64,000 bases of DNA, taken from assembly GCA_949361645.1 (NCBI GenBank), contig OX442416.1, positions 20,729,451 to 20,793,450 of the forward strand, written 5' to 3'. Under the pieces are notes generated by a model. That model was not told the DNA's origin. It worked only from the letters and a program-made list of their open reading frames with translations, and did not search any database. The DNA is from Spongilla lacustris. Its lineage: Eukaryota; Porifera; Demospongiae; Spongillida; Spongillidae. Shown piece by piece: positions 44,001-59,000 of the stretch; the stretch's first letter is position 1; the number at the start of each line of letters is the position of its first letter. Both the position numbers and the translations under genes were made by a program.

Positions 44001-47000
44001 GTGAATGTCTTCATGATGTTGTTGGGGACACTACCAGTACTGAACTAACCTCTCTTAAACCACACACTGAGTACACCATACGTGTGAGGGCCAAGACAGT
44101 GGATTTCGGAGGGTACAGCACACTAGTCACTGTCAGCACACAGGAAGATGGTGAGTGAATGTTTTCCATATTTGCGTCTTTTATTAATGGGCCCTATGGA
44201 CCACATAAAGATTAACAATGTGTGAATAGGGTGTGTGTAAGAGCACTGCAGTAAATGCGCACATTGGGGTCTGGACTCAGGTATTATTAAACCATACAGA
44301 ATTTCGTTTGTTTTTATAAATCACCATACAAGTATGTCGATCTGCAGCTACATGTATTTCTGCATTCTCAATAATGTAATTCCTTAGATAAAGATACAAA
44401 CAGGGATTATCAATTGAATGAAACTTGACATATCTGTAGCCTCCCTCTTCAGCAGGATAGGTCCATTGTGGTGGAGTGGAGCTTCTGTCACTGTATGTGT
44501 GTGGCTTGTCACATTAGAAAGTGCCAGTAGTACTGCATTAGAGCTCCTCCTCAAATTTAACTATTAAAATCAATTCAACCATGTCAACCTACCCTATATA
44601 AAAAATAGCCTGGAGCCTGCATGATGCATCCATGTCTGAGGCATCCATTTACAGCACAGATAATTTATGCAAAGTCTGGACTGGAGATGAACAGAAATGT
44701 TCTTTCAGGATCACTGTCCCATACCAGGAACCTTCTAACCTTCCACTTTGTCTCTAGCTATGGGAACAAACATGTAGTGTCATTTTCTCTCTGCTGAATG
44801 CCATCACAGCTGTTATTATATCCCATCACAGTTTTGCAGTAGTGCAAAGTCTAGATCATGGTGATCAGCATATTGCTGTGGTCTACATGTAGAGTCACAG
44901 GTCCAATTTGCAACATGCAGTGTGCCATGGTGCAATGGCGAATATGATGATCTTAATGACATCAGGTTCATTAGTTTAAAAATAAAGTATTTACCATGTG
45001 GCACATTGCACATTGGACCACAGCAAATCGCTAATCTGGACCACAGCACCATGCACAGGAAAATTGTTGATCTGGACTTTGCACAATTGTTAGAATGTAA
45101 CAACAGCCGTGACCTATCTGGCCACCATGCATGTATGATGGCCCAAGTACACACATCTCGTCATTGCCATCTGTTGGGGCCATCAATCTTGCTTTCTTCA
45201 ACTGTGATAGTATCTCCTAGAAGTCAGTGCTCCACATATTCCTCCCATGTCACATCTTGGTACATGTATATGGTGCAGAAGCTCTATTCAGACTCAAAGA
45301 AATTTCCTGTACTTTCCTTATCTGCCACATCCCACCTCAAACTGAATATTTTTTCACTACACAGTAAAAATCTACATGTGTCAAATCTTGGAGCATAGGG
45401 TAGTTATGCAGAATGGTTCATAATGCACTAACACACCCTTAACAGCTGATGCATTGTAATAATTTCATTGGTGCTGGGGTACATGGTATGTAACAAGCCC
45501 TCTGAAGTTTCTAAATAGTTTACCAATGGTGATTAGGCTACTAATATACATGAAATGCCATTTTGACTTCTCTTGTCAAGACTAAACCTATCAGTATAGC
45601 TGATAAATATTATGGTTCTTACCTTATTCAAATATACTACTGACATGATACAATGCTGCCAGCAAATGTTGAATTTTGATATTATCTGACAATAATGTGC
45701 CAATTTGATATGTGAACTGCTTCTAATTTTCGCAGAAATGTTAGCTGAAAAGTTATCAAAAATCTTGACCAGCTACGAATGCATTTCTTTTCATGGTTTC
45801 AAAATTGGAAAGCTCATTTTTTATGGGACTCCGCGAGCTGGAAAAACCACCCTTCGTAAAAATCTAGTCAAAAACACTGAGAGCTTGCTATACTCTTCTG
45901 ATGCTCCTGAACCTAGCACATACATTGCAGAGATATCTGATCCAATTTTGGTTGAACAGGTGGAGGAGAAGGATGAATCTGTCCAACGCATATATGCTAC
46001 AAATGAAGAAAACAATGAATGGAGATGGACTATCCAAGGATTAGATGATGTAGCAAAGACTTTGCTACAATCACTAGACATAAAATTATCCAACAATGAA
46101 GCCGAACAACAAAATGTGCCTATACCGGTACTCAAGAGTAAAATGGAAGGATTGTTGCAGAATAATTCAAATCTTACTTCTGGGTATCAAGAGGGAGAAC
46201 AACTAGTGCAGAGTGCTATTACGACCGGCACATCAGGTTCAGCTAAAGCATTAGTACACACTGAAGTGAAGGAGATTAATCCCTTGCCCATTGCCATTGT
46301 AAAGTTAAATGAACATAGTGGCAGATCAAAAATAGACATAAAACAATTTTTTTTAGATGCTATTAAAACTGAAAAATGGTCAGAAGTAGTAAGTGCTTTT
46401 AATATCCTTGATAAAGCAATGCTTCTACAAGTCATTGATGGAGGTGGACAGCCTAGCTTTCAAGAAATATTTCCACTCCTTATAAGTTCTCCTGCTGTGA
46501 AACTTCTCATTTTCAAACTAACAGATGAATTTCAAGCATCATATCCTGCTGAATACCAACCAAAACATGGAAGGGCACAAACATGGCATGATAGTGGATA
46601 TGTAGTCAGGGATTTTATATTTCAGGCAATTTCAAGTTTACCAGATTATACCATGACTGACATTACAACTAGAAATCGATCTGATCCTAAATTATTATTA
46701 GTTGGTACTCATAGGGATAAACTGAAGGGTTCAGAAGAAATGAAAACAAGAGAAATACAAAGATATGCTGAATCAATCCAGGGCTTAATAAATGAATCAA
46801 AAGCATTTGAAACCCAAGCATTTGATTGGATAAAGGGGAAAAATATTCAGGATTTTATTGTTGGTATTTCCAACACCCACCAAATAGATATAATGGAAGT
46901 AAAAAAAAAAATCGAGCAATTAATATCTAAAACAGACCCTATTGGTATCCCAGCTCCCTGGCTGGTATTTGACTTTGTTTTACATAAGTATGCAAAATCA

Positions 47001-50000
47001 AAACAGTTACATAAAGTTGAAAGAGAGATGTGTAATGAAATAGCCAAAGTATGCCATCTAAAGGATGATGAGATAGAATATGTCCTTTATTTTCTTCATA
47101 ACAAAGCAGGCACAATACTGTACTACTATGACATTCCTGAACTAAAGAATTGGATTATTACTGACTTCCAGCTAATCATTGACTCCATTTCTGAGGTCAT
47201 TATTCAGTATTTTGATGACAATGGAAATACTGGACGAATGGGGCAGTTAGAGATAGAAAGTTTGAGGAGCATTGATGGCTATCTAGATGTCAACCAATTG
47301 GTGTCCTTGATGAAGCATCGCCATATAATTTCTTATAAGGAGAAAGCCGCTACCTTCTTTATGCCTTCCTTACTACCAAAGGCAGAAGGAATACCAGTGT
47401 CATCCCAAAGTTCAGACTCACTTCTAGTGATATTTAATAGTGGCTATTCTCCAATTGGACTCTTCTGTGCAGTTACTACCAACCTTATTGATTCACATAA
47501 TTGGGAAATCAATACATCTGTTGCCCATGGCAGAAATATTATCAGTTTTTATTATGTGTGGTCAGGAGCACAATATGGAATAGTATTCACAGCTTTTAGC
47601 ACTTACTATGAAGTGCATTTATCTTCAAATGTGGAATACCCACCAAAAATGAAATATGATATTTACAAAGCCATTCAAGCATCATTCACAGCAGTTTGTA
47701 AAGATATAGACCTCCTTCCTCCATCATATGGTTTCTACTGCACATGTAAGGGTGCTGGTTGTCCACAGCATGAACACCCTGCAAAGGTTGGAGATGGCTA
47801 TGAGAAAATGGAATGCTGCTACAGTGGTGTGCAAGGTGAATTAACTGAGCAACAAAAGACATGGTTTCAACAGGTACATGTACTAGTACAAGGATAATAA
47901 AATTAGTATTTTGCTGCAAGACTGTCATAATCAAAGCAGTCTTTAATAATCGCATTTCTTACCAATATATTGCACCACATTTATAAATATAGAATTCTAC
48001 TAAATATTTCATTAATGGCCATTTCAGTGTTCCTACTCAGTGCAGTGCTATCATAGATATTGGAATTAATGGATTGGCGTATTGCGTACTGACGTCACGC
48101 TATATGCTTGACACGGTTACGCCCTTTACTTGAACTCTGGTTTCTCGTCTTTCTGGAGGTTTCCGTTGGTGTCTGTTAGTTTTGATCGTCAAAAGTCCTA
48201 TTCAGGTTACTGACTTGACTTGTTATCTAGTTCTTTGTGTCCAATTCTTAACCTTTTCATTACCACATGTAAGTTATGGCGTATAAGAGTGGTTTGGGGG
48301 TTTTAGTAGCAATACGCCATAAGTAAGAAGCAAAAAAAAAGTTGCTTGTGGTGCTGTCGCAGGCTACGCATGTCATACTGTCGTAGGCCTGTTTTGAAGC
48401 TTAAAATAAAAACGCTTGAGCAATGATCCATAGTAGTGGGCCGTAGGTCGCGGTTTTAGCATGATTATGAGGCAGTTTTGTGGGGGTTTTAGCTTCTGAC
48501 AGGAACGATGTGTAGCATTAACGCTCCTATTTTCATGTTTCGCTATAAGCTTTGTGTGTCGTGAAGTGGTTAGATGGCTGGAAAGATATTTCATCTTGGC
48601 AACATGCCAAGAAAAATGAAAGGCTTTCAACAGTCTTGTTCATCAAGAAAAAGCAAGTGGAGGCCTAAAAAAAATGTCTAAACAGTGTTTTGAAACCATC
48701 AAGCTTTATTCACCTCCCTTAAAGCTTTCTTAGGTCGTTCTGAAGTTTCCTGGAGAGGGGATCTTCAAGTATATTTGCTTCAGCCATAAATTTTTATTAC
48801 GTGACCGTGTCGAGCATCGAACCAATTTTTCACAGGTGTTACCAATCCAGTAATTCCAATATCTATGGTGCTATTGCCAACCCACAAAATACACAAGTGT
48901 AAATGATTTTTTGAAAATAGGAACTAAAGCTAAATGTGGGGCAATTTTTATCTTATGTGATATTTCTTTCTATTCAGATCAACACTAAAGATAAGAGGAT
49001 AGGTAAGGATTTGTGTAACCAGTATGTATGTACAGGGTTGCCGAAGGCCAGCCAACCTGTCAGGCTGGACCCCTGGCCTGTCAGGTCAGACCACGCCCCC
49101 TCAATGTATCACTGTATGCATGCAATATATAACTACTTCATTTGTACATGTGTATGCAGATTCACGTCTTGTTCAGGATTCAATTATTAAAGTAAGGTGC
49201 AACAGTAAACACTGTGTAGCTGCATACTACACTAGCATTATGTTTATTAGTTATTAAGCATGAGAAGTAGTGCACACTTATGTGGCCATCTTGAAGTACA
49301 GTCTTGCTAGCCAGACACAGCTGGACTGGGAGCAAGGGAAGTGCGTTGAAAGCACTTCCAAGTATCCAAAGTGCATCCCTCGTTTCCATTCCATTTAATT
49401 TGAAACTGAATCCAAGTACATCACTAATTTTGAAGGAACATCCTGAGATGCATGCAACAAATTCAGTGTTTTCACGCCATGCAAGAGCTAAGTGTAAGAG
49501 TTTCATGGCTTTGTTGTGCTGAAGCAACTTTTGTGAGAGACGGAATATACTGCTCAAGCTGCCGGAGATTTCTTGGCTGTTAAAATCGTCTTTTCTTGTT
49601 TGGCACAAACTATTGAGACTTCGCAATCGGCATTTTTCATTTGATCAATGTGTCTTTATAGAGTGGAGCGCTCTCTGGAGAACGGCTTGTGTCAATCAAC
49701 GAACCCTTTCTTTTTCAATGTATGCAAATGTGTTAGGGCTACTGCTAAACCTTTGAAACGGCGTAATCTCACAAGCTCCTCGGGATTGTATTCCTTTGAG
49801 CCGCTAAGCAGATGGCATAGGTCAGGAATCGTTGAAACCGACGGAGATGCATGAGTTACACGCTAAGTTGATCGCCATCGTAACATTACGTAATAATGGA
49901 GTAATGTTAACTTTATTGATTAACATTTATTATCTGGCCTGCCAGGCCAACCTGTCAGGCCAGACCCCTAGCCGGCCTACGGCAACACTGTGTATGTACC

Positions 50001-53000
50001 AGTAGTAATAACTATCTGCACATGTATATTCAGAATACCAATAGAGGTACATGTACATGTGTAGGTACATCTATTTACTCATTACCAGTAGCCGGATGAT
50101 ATATTTACAAAGTTTGTATTGTGTAAACCACGCACCGAGTAAGCAATACATGTGTGGGGGCCAAGGCAGTGGATTTGGAAGAGTATAGTATTCTAATCGA
50201 TGTTAAAAATTTTCATGATGGTCAGTGAAATAGCATTCAATAAAAGCACCAGATATGTAAATTCAGGCAACTTTACTCTTGCGATACTGTAATTTATATT
50301 ATAACCTGTTTGTCCATCTGTGTTTTTTTAGCATTTGGCCTTGCTCAATTACACAGTCATGTATGCATTTGCCATAAGTGAGCAAAGTCAAATGCAAAAA
50401 CAAACACAGACAAGCATTTATAAACAGACTTGGTTCTAATGTAAATATTCTTTATCTGGTGCTTTTGTTGAAGACAGGATGTTAAAAGTGAACATGATGA
50501 AGTGCACACAAGGTTTTAGTATGCACTTCATTACTTTCTACATCCTGTCTTGTACTTACATTTCTTCTACAGTGGCACAAACACTACTGTTAATATATGT
50601 GTGTTGATACAACTATATTCAACTAGTTCTCTTGTATCAATCGGTTCAGTGGCATACTAATCAGACTTTGCAGTAGGCATGATATTAACACAGCACAAAT
50701 GTAGCTATATGTAGTTAGTGAAATTCTGATTTATGTATGCATGTATATGTACATCTCATATCAGTGATGTATTTTTTGGAGAATAATGAGGTATTGCATG
50801 TATGTGAGTGAGCCATTTAAAAACACTGTGTGGTTTGGTGACTAACCTTTTTGATAAATTAAAATCCATGATTTCAACTACGAAAAAAGTCCAATAGGTT
50901 TATAGCAACTTGCAAAATCGGTTAAAATAATTTTCTAGTACGCTAACAATTACCTAGGTTTTCCAATGTTTGATATTGGCAAGTTCTTCATGTCTATACA
51001 ATTGCTTATCAGCTGCTTATGCCAAAAAAAAAAACATGTGATAATTGTTTGAACAGCAGCCCCACAAGGATTGTACACAAATGCATGTACTAAGCAGGAC
51101 CAGCTAAAAACATCGGGTGGAACACAGCTCCAAGCATATAACAAAACCACCAGTGAAGGCATGCGTCTGGCATGTTGTACCATTATACTGCGTACTTGGT
51201 GAATGCAGACATTAATTGATATCAGTAGTTATTACAGTGAATACTAATCTTATTTTTGCACAGATTTTAACATTCCTGGTGACATAAATGATGTCTGCTG
51301 TGATGTTTATACAATACAATTGAATGAAAATGGTTGCATTCACAAGGATGAGCATCATGGGTTTTCAATACATTTTCCTTCTGGAATTTTATTACCCAAC
51401 CAAAGCATCACCCTAACCATTGGAGTGATGGTGTATGGTCCCTTCATGTTTCCAGAAAGTCTAAAACCTATCTCACCAATCATATGGGTTTCTGGTGATG
51501 CTTCTACAGACCTGAAACTTTTGAAGGATGCTGAAATAATATTACCACATTGCTTAGATATTGATGAACACGATGAAGAAAAATTAGAAATACTATTCCT
51601 GAAAGCACATATGAATCACTTTCATGCCTTCAATAATAAAAAGCACAAGTACATATTTGAATTAATGGGTAATGCAACTCTGCTGAATGATCACAAGGCA
51701 GTATTCTCCACTAACCACTTCTGTTCCCTGTGTCTTGCTGCTAAAGTGTCAGAGAGTATAAAAGAAAAGTTAGAATACTGCATGACAGTATTCATTGATA
51801 CTACTAACAGGAAGTACATATTTGTTATTTCATACTGTTTGGAAACATGCACTAAGGTAAACCCAATAATGTAATGACAACATTTATTATTAAATTGTTA
51901 TTTCTAGACACTGAAGGAATATTTCAAGGATTTGAATATCGAAGAAAGTTATTGCTTTAAATGTAATAGTCCGACATTGACAATACACTACCCTGATGTA
52001 CCTCAATGGCAACTAACTCTGGTTAAAGGGGTAAATGGGGTAAGTAATGATTGTATGAGTTAAATGTCAATAATAACCTTGTACCCATAGATTAGTCTGG
52101 CAGACCTAGATATCTGGAATACTAACACTGATACATTGAAATGGAAGGAGAACCAAGGACATTATTTTCCTAGCTTTGTATTGCGTTTTGATCCATTAGA
52201 TGCTACCACTCAAATCAGTAAGGTTTTGATATCATTTCATGAGGCTGCACTCAAGATGGAGTTACCACTGCAAGTTAAAAGTAAGCTTAACTATAATTCT
52301 CTAGGTCCAATATTTGAAAATTCATTATAAATAGAAATGCTGTTTTTTGGCATCCATTTCTCTACTGTTGTTTGATGTGTCTATCATGCTAAATTTACCA
52401 ATTGTCAGTCTATTTTTAAAATCACACCCTTGGTTACACGATGTAAATAAACAGATATGGTTCTTAAAAATGCATTATGTAAAGAATTTAATTGTCACAG
52501 AAAAAAGTACGACAAGTTCAACTTTTTTTGAATGTTTTTTGAAGCGTGATGTGTGGGCTACTTTATACATCTTACAGCAGTGTTTTTACTCTAATTGATT
52601 TTGCCATTTTTATCGAAAACGCACTGTACATGTATGTTTTCAAGATTTAGTCCATTCACTTGGCTATTCCCGCAATATGCGTGTGACAAATATCTATCAT
52701 TCATAAGTTTGTGGAGCTAGCAATTTCCAAATCTACAATGTATTTTTTTATATGTTTAGTGCAAAAGACCTGTCCTACTACCCCCTTCTTTTAAAATGTT
52801 ACTCTGATCTTACCAACATTAGTTTTTGGTACTTGAAGTTGCTTTGCAACTTACCGCAAGTACATCTTTTAGCAATTAATGCAGTATTGATTGTATTTGA
52901 CAATCCTTGAAGAATTACAAGAAAGTAAAAATATCTTCTGAATTAATAACCATTTCTACAGTACAATGAGATTTTGGTTTATTATATGAGTTTGCTGAAA

Positions 53001-56000
53001 ATTAATTTTAACTTGCGTCCTATGCGTATGATGCTAATCCTACGCGTAGGACGATGGGAGATTAAAGGTTAATGTGCAAATACCGATATGCTGTACATGT
53101 AGAATGATAATCTTTGATCAATGCTCTTACTCTTGTATCTCATGCTAATATTGGTGTAGTAGCATAAAGGCTATGTAGAATCAGTGATACATGTAGCATG
53201 AAATCAAAGTCGAGACAAATGTACTAATTCCATAAGGCTAGAGCATATTATTTTATAGTTTGCCATGATTCAAGTATATAGGTATCTCTTCCTCTTCTAT
53301 GTCTCAATAAATTTACATGCATAGTCAACATCTATGATATATTTAACTAGCTATGGATACGATTTCCTGGTCACATGGCATGCAATAGCTCGTTATTTTC
53401 TATCCTCTCTAGGTCCAGCATCACGTGAACCTGGTCCTAATTCATCTCTTAACAGCTGCAGTACTTCAGTTGCTCAAAGTAAAAGCTCTTAACACCTGGT
53501 ATTTGTTCATTTGCTGATTTTTTTTTAAATCATCATTATCTAAATATATTTGGAGATTTCCAGAAACTGATTCCAACCTTTAAAAAAAATGCTTTCAGAG
53601 TCTTCTTCAGGCATGCGAACACTCTGATTGAAGTTATAGTAGTATTATGAGGTGATGTACAGTAGTAGTATGAGGTGATGTATAGTAGTAATATGAGGTG
53701 ATGTACAGTAGTAGTATGAGGTGATGTACAGTAGTATTATGAGGTGATGTACAGTAGTAGTATGAGGTGATGTACAGTAGTAGTATGAGGTGATGTACAG
53801 TAGTAGTATGAGGTGATGTACAGTAGTAGTATGAGGTGATGTACAGTAGTAGTATGAGGTGATGTACAGTAGTAGTATGAGGTGATGTATAGTAGTAATA
53901 TGAGGTGATGTACAGTAGTAGTATGAGGTGATGTACAGTAGTAGTATGAGGTGATGTACAGTAGTAGTATGAGGTGATGTACAGTAGTAGTATGAGGTGA
54001 TGTACAGTAGTAGTATGAGGTGATGTACAGTAGTAGTATAAGGTGATGTACAGTAGTAGTATGAGGTGATGTACAGTAGTAGTATGAGGTGATGTACAGT
54101 AGTAGTATGAGGTGATGTACAGTAGTAGTATGAGGTAATGTACAGTAGTAGTATGAGGTGATGTACAGTAGTAGTATGAGGTGATGTACAGTAGTAGTAT
54201 GAGGTGATGTACAGAGTAGTATAAGGTGATGTACAGTAGTAGTATGAGGTGATGTACAGTAGTAGTATGAGGTGATGTACAGTAGTAGTATGAGGTGATG
54301 TACAGTAGTAGTATGAGGTGATGTACAGTAGTAGTATGAGGTGATGTACAGTAGTAGTATGAGGTGATGTACAGTAGTAGTATGAGGTGATGTACAGTAG
54401 TAGTATGAGGTGATGTACAGTAGTAGTATGAGGTGATGTACAGTAGTAGTATGAGGTGATGTACAGTAGTAGTATGAGGTGATGTACAGTAGTAGTATGA
54501 GGTGATGTACAGTAGTAGTATGAGGTGATGTACAGTAGTAGTATGAGGTGATGACAGTAGTAGTATGAGGTGATGTACAGTAGTAGTATGAGGTGATGTA
54601 CAGTAGTAGTATGAGGTGATGTACAGTAGTAGTATGAGGTGATGTACAGTAGTAGTATGAGGTGATGTACAGTAGTAGTATGAGGTGATGTACAGTAGTA
54701 GTATGAGGTGATGTACAGTAGTAATATGAGGTGATGTACAGTAGTAGTATGAGGTGATGTACAGTAGTAGTATGAGGTGATGTACAGTAGTAATATGAGG
54801 TGATGTACAGTAGTAGTATGAGGTGATGTACAGTAGTAGTATGAGGTGATGTACAGTAGTAGTATGAGGTGATGTACAGTAGTAGTATGAGGTGATGTAC
54901 AGTAGTAGTATGAGGTGATGTACAGTAGTAGTATGAGGTGATGTACAGTAGTAGTATGAGGTGATGCACAGTAGTAGTATGAGGTGATGTACAGTAGTAG
55001 TATGAGGTGATGTACAGTACTAGTATGAGGTGATGTACAGTAGTAGTATGAGGTGATGTACAGTAGTAGTATGAGGTGATGTACAGTAGTAGTATGAGGT
55101 GATGTACAGTAGTAGTATAAGGTGATGTACAGTAGTAGTATGAGGTGATGACAGTAGTAGTATGAGGTGATGTACAGTAGTAGTATGAGGTGATGTACAG
55201 TAGTAGTATGAGGTGATGTACAGTAGTAGTATGAGGTGATGTACAGTAGTAGTATGAGGTGATGTACAGTAGTAGTATGAGGTGATGTACAGTAGTAGTA
55301 TGAGGTGATGTACAGTAGTAATATGAGGTGATGTACAGTAGTAGTATGAGGTGATGTACAGTAGTAGTATGAGGTGATGTACAGTAGTAATATGAGGTGA
55401 TGTACAGTAGTAGTATGAGGTGATGTACAGTAGTAGTATGAGGTGATGTACAGTAGTAGTATGAGGTGATGTACAGTAGTAGTATGAGGTGATGTACAGT
55501 AGTAGTATGAGGTGATGTACAGTAGTAGTATGAGGTGATGTACAGTAGTAGTATGAGGTGATGTACAGTAGTAGTATGAGGTGATGTACAGTAGTAGTAT
55601 GAGGTGATGTACAGTAGTAGTATGAGGTGATGTACAGTAGTAGTATGAGGTGATGTACAGTAGTAGTATGAGGTGATGTACAGTAGTAGTATAAGGTGAT
55701 GTACAGTAGTAGTATGAGGTGATGTACAGTAGTAGTATGAGGTGATGTACAGTAGTAGTATGAGGTGATGTACAGTAGTAGTATGAGGTAATGTACAGTA
55801 GTAGTATGAGGTGATGTACAGTAGTAGTATGAGGTGATGTACAGTAGTAGTATGAGGTGATGTACAGAGTAGTATAAGGTGATGTACAGTAGTAGTATGA
55901 GGTGATGTACAGTAGTAGTATGAGGTGATGTACAGTAGTAGTATGAGGTGATGTACAGTAGTAGTATGAGGTGATGTACAGTAGTAGTATGAGGTGATGT

Positions 56001-59000
56001 ACAGTAGTAGTATGAGGTGATGTACGTATACAGTAGTAGTATGAGGTGATGCACAGTAGTAGTATGAGGTGATGTACAGTAGTAGTATGAGGTGATGTAC
56101 AGTACTAGTATGAGGTGATGTACAGTAGTAGTATGAGGTGATGTACAGTAGTAGTATGAGGTGATGTACAGTAGTAGTATGAGGTGATGTACAGTAGTAG
56201 TATGAGGTGATGTACAGTAGTAGTATGAGGTGATGTACAGTAGTAGTATGAGGTGATGTACAGTAGTAGTATAAGGTGATGTACAGTAGTAGTATGAGGT
56301 GATGACAGTAGTAGTATGAGGTGATGTACAGTAGTAGTATGAGGTGATGTACAGTAGTAGTATGAGGTGATGTACAGTAGTAGTATGAGGTGATGTACAG
56401 TAGTAGTATGAGGTGATGTACAGTAGTAGTATGAGGTGATGTACAGTAGTAGTATGAGGTGATGTACAGTAGTAGTATGAGGTGATGTACAGTAGTAGTA
56501 TGAGGTGATGTACGTATACAGTAGTAGTATGAGGTGATGCACAGTAGTAGTAAGGTGATGTACAGTAGTAGTTTGAGGTGATGTACAGTACTAGTATGAG
56601 GTGATGTACAGTAGTAGTATGAGGTAATGTACAGTAGTAGTATGAGGTGATGTACAGTAGTAGTATGAGGTGATGTACAGTAGTAGTATGAGGTGATGTA
56701 CAGAGTAGTATGTGGTGATGTACAGTAGTAGTATGAGGTGATGTACAGTAGTAGTATGAGGTGATGTACAGTAGTAGTATGAGGTGATGTACAGTAGTAG
56801 TATGAGGTGATGTACTGTAGTAGTATGAGGTGATGTACAGTAGTAGTATGAGGTGATGTACAGAGTAGTATGAGGTGATGTACAGTAGTAGTATGAGGTG
56901 ATGCACAGTAGTAGTATGAGGTGATGTACAGTAGTAGTATGAGGTGATGTACAGTACTAGTATGAGGTGTATGAGGTGATGTACAGTAGTAGTATGAGGT
57001 GATGTACAGTAGTAGTATGAGGTGATGTACAGTAGTAGTATGAGGTGATGTACAGTAGTAGTATGAGGTGATGTACAGTAGTAGTATGAGGTGATGTACA
57101 GTAGTAGTATGAGGTGATGTACAGTAGTAGTATGAGGTGATGTACAGTAGTAGTATGAGGTGATGTACAGTAGTAGTATGAGGTGATGTACAGTAGTAGT
57201 ATGAGGTGATGTACAGTAGTAGTATGAGGTGATGTACAGTAGTAGTATGAGGTGATGTACGTATACAGTAGTAGTATGAGGTGATGTACAGTAGTAGTAT
57301 GAGGTGATGTACAGTAGTAGTATGAGGTGATGTACAGTAGTAGTATGAGGTGATGTACAGTAGTAGTATGAGATGATATAAAGAAGCACATGTAGCATGG
57401 TCGGATACAGGATTTCAAAAAAGAGGGAGGGTCTAATAAATATATTCACAAGTGGGGGCTATGCCTCTGGCCTCCTGTGGCTGTGATAGCAAGGGGCAGG
57501 GGGGAGTGCCAAGGAAACTCTTCATTCCTCACAATGATGTACATGTAGATCCAACTGCTTAGCAATTAAATTCATGATGCAAAGTTTTTATGGCCAAAGC
57601 GTGCAAGTGGCTACCAGCTACATGTTGGTCGAAATGACTCAAAAGGTGGGTCTTGGCTTTAGTTAGATCACTACAGCCCCCTCCTGAACACTTTGGCTGG
57701 AACGATGAGCAAAATGCAGAAAGCTGCATATAGATTGCAGTATGCATGTATGGCATAATTGTTCATATAGGAAAGGGAGGTCTGGTTTCCCCCCCCCCCC
57801 CCCCCCCCCCCCCCCCTCTTATTCCACCCTGAGTAGTATGAGGTGGTATACAGCCCACATGCAGATGTCAGATTAACTGTGTTATCAAGACTAAACATCT
57901 GTGCATACGTTTCTACTCTATTTGTGCATACAAACCATCTATCATTTTCAGCTCCTCCACATCCAGCTACAAGTGGCCATACTCCGAATGCATCATTTGG
58001 TTGTATTTCTGACAATCAAGGTATGCTATAATACTGATGAGAAGCCATACATGTAGCCTTTTTCACCAGCATTATTATAGGATCAGTCACTACCAAAATT
58101 TAACTTAATGTGTAATGTAAGTCTGTTTGACTACCATCTCTCAGCCACTCAACAAATTCTTTACAAACATACATGCACACTATAAGAAAGTATGCATTTC
58201 AAATTGTCCATTGTTTTCACTAAAACAACTGGTTTGCAAATGTATATTTTGAAAGTGAATATACTTTGTTGCACTTGGGAATACCGTTTCCATCAGCATA
58301 TCTTGAAGGAAAAGCTGAAGTTGACAATACGCATATCAAGCTATGAAATCAAGGCTCACAGCCTGGAGAATAAGACCTTCAGCACACTTATGCTTTGTTT
58401 TTTTTGGAGCACTACCTTGATACCAGTAGCGTGATGTAGGCCCATCTAAATATTCACTTGAGCAGATTGTGAAATCAGAGAAAAGGGTAATGGTTTTAGG
58501 GTTTGGTCATAGTGATATGACATGATGGTATTACACTAAATGTGCTCATCACCCCCCAAAATTTACAGATCCTGTATCCAATTGCACCCAGGTTGTAATT
58601 GGGGTGTCAACAATTGCGCACATTATGTCATTGCAGCACAAATAAAAATAATAAAAATACCTGGCAAGGTACTGGCGCGCGTATCAAGGACAGGATTTTC
58701 ATTAATTCTTACACATGACTGTAAGGTATAGCACTGCAAATGGGGATATAATAGCAACAGCCAAGACAAGTGTATTTAGCTAAGACTCAATCTTAGTGTC
58801 ACTGCAGAATCAGAATTAAGAACTTTAGAAACGGTTTTATAGTCTGACCATAATATCCTAATTGGACTATCATGTGAGGCATGGACATTTATTTGCTAAC
58901 ATGGCTGTTATCAGTTTCATTCCTACCTATAAATGATACAATTTAGATAATGGCAGTCATATAACAGTGTTCAATATTAGCACTTCTTCTTTATTTATAT

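Noticed and set aside
49180..49626. 148-codon minus-strand ORF in the hAT-like element
   Set aside because: Too short for a transposase and lacks a recognised domain; kept only as a note in the element entry.
53737..57449. Very long minus-strand ORFs (410 and 809 codons)
   Set aside because: They are translations of the 23-bp minisatellite with an exact 23-residue period; no protein gene.
57396..58586. Possible hAT-like element bracketing the 57952 exon (GGATACAGG and CCTGTATCC ends)
   Set aside because: Only about 10 bases match, no flanking duplication is visible, and a phase-compatible exon lies inside.
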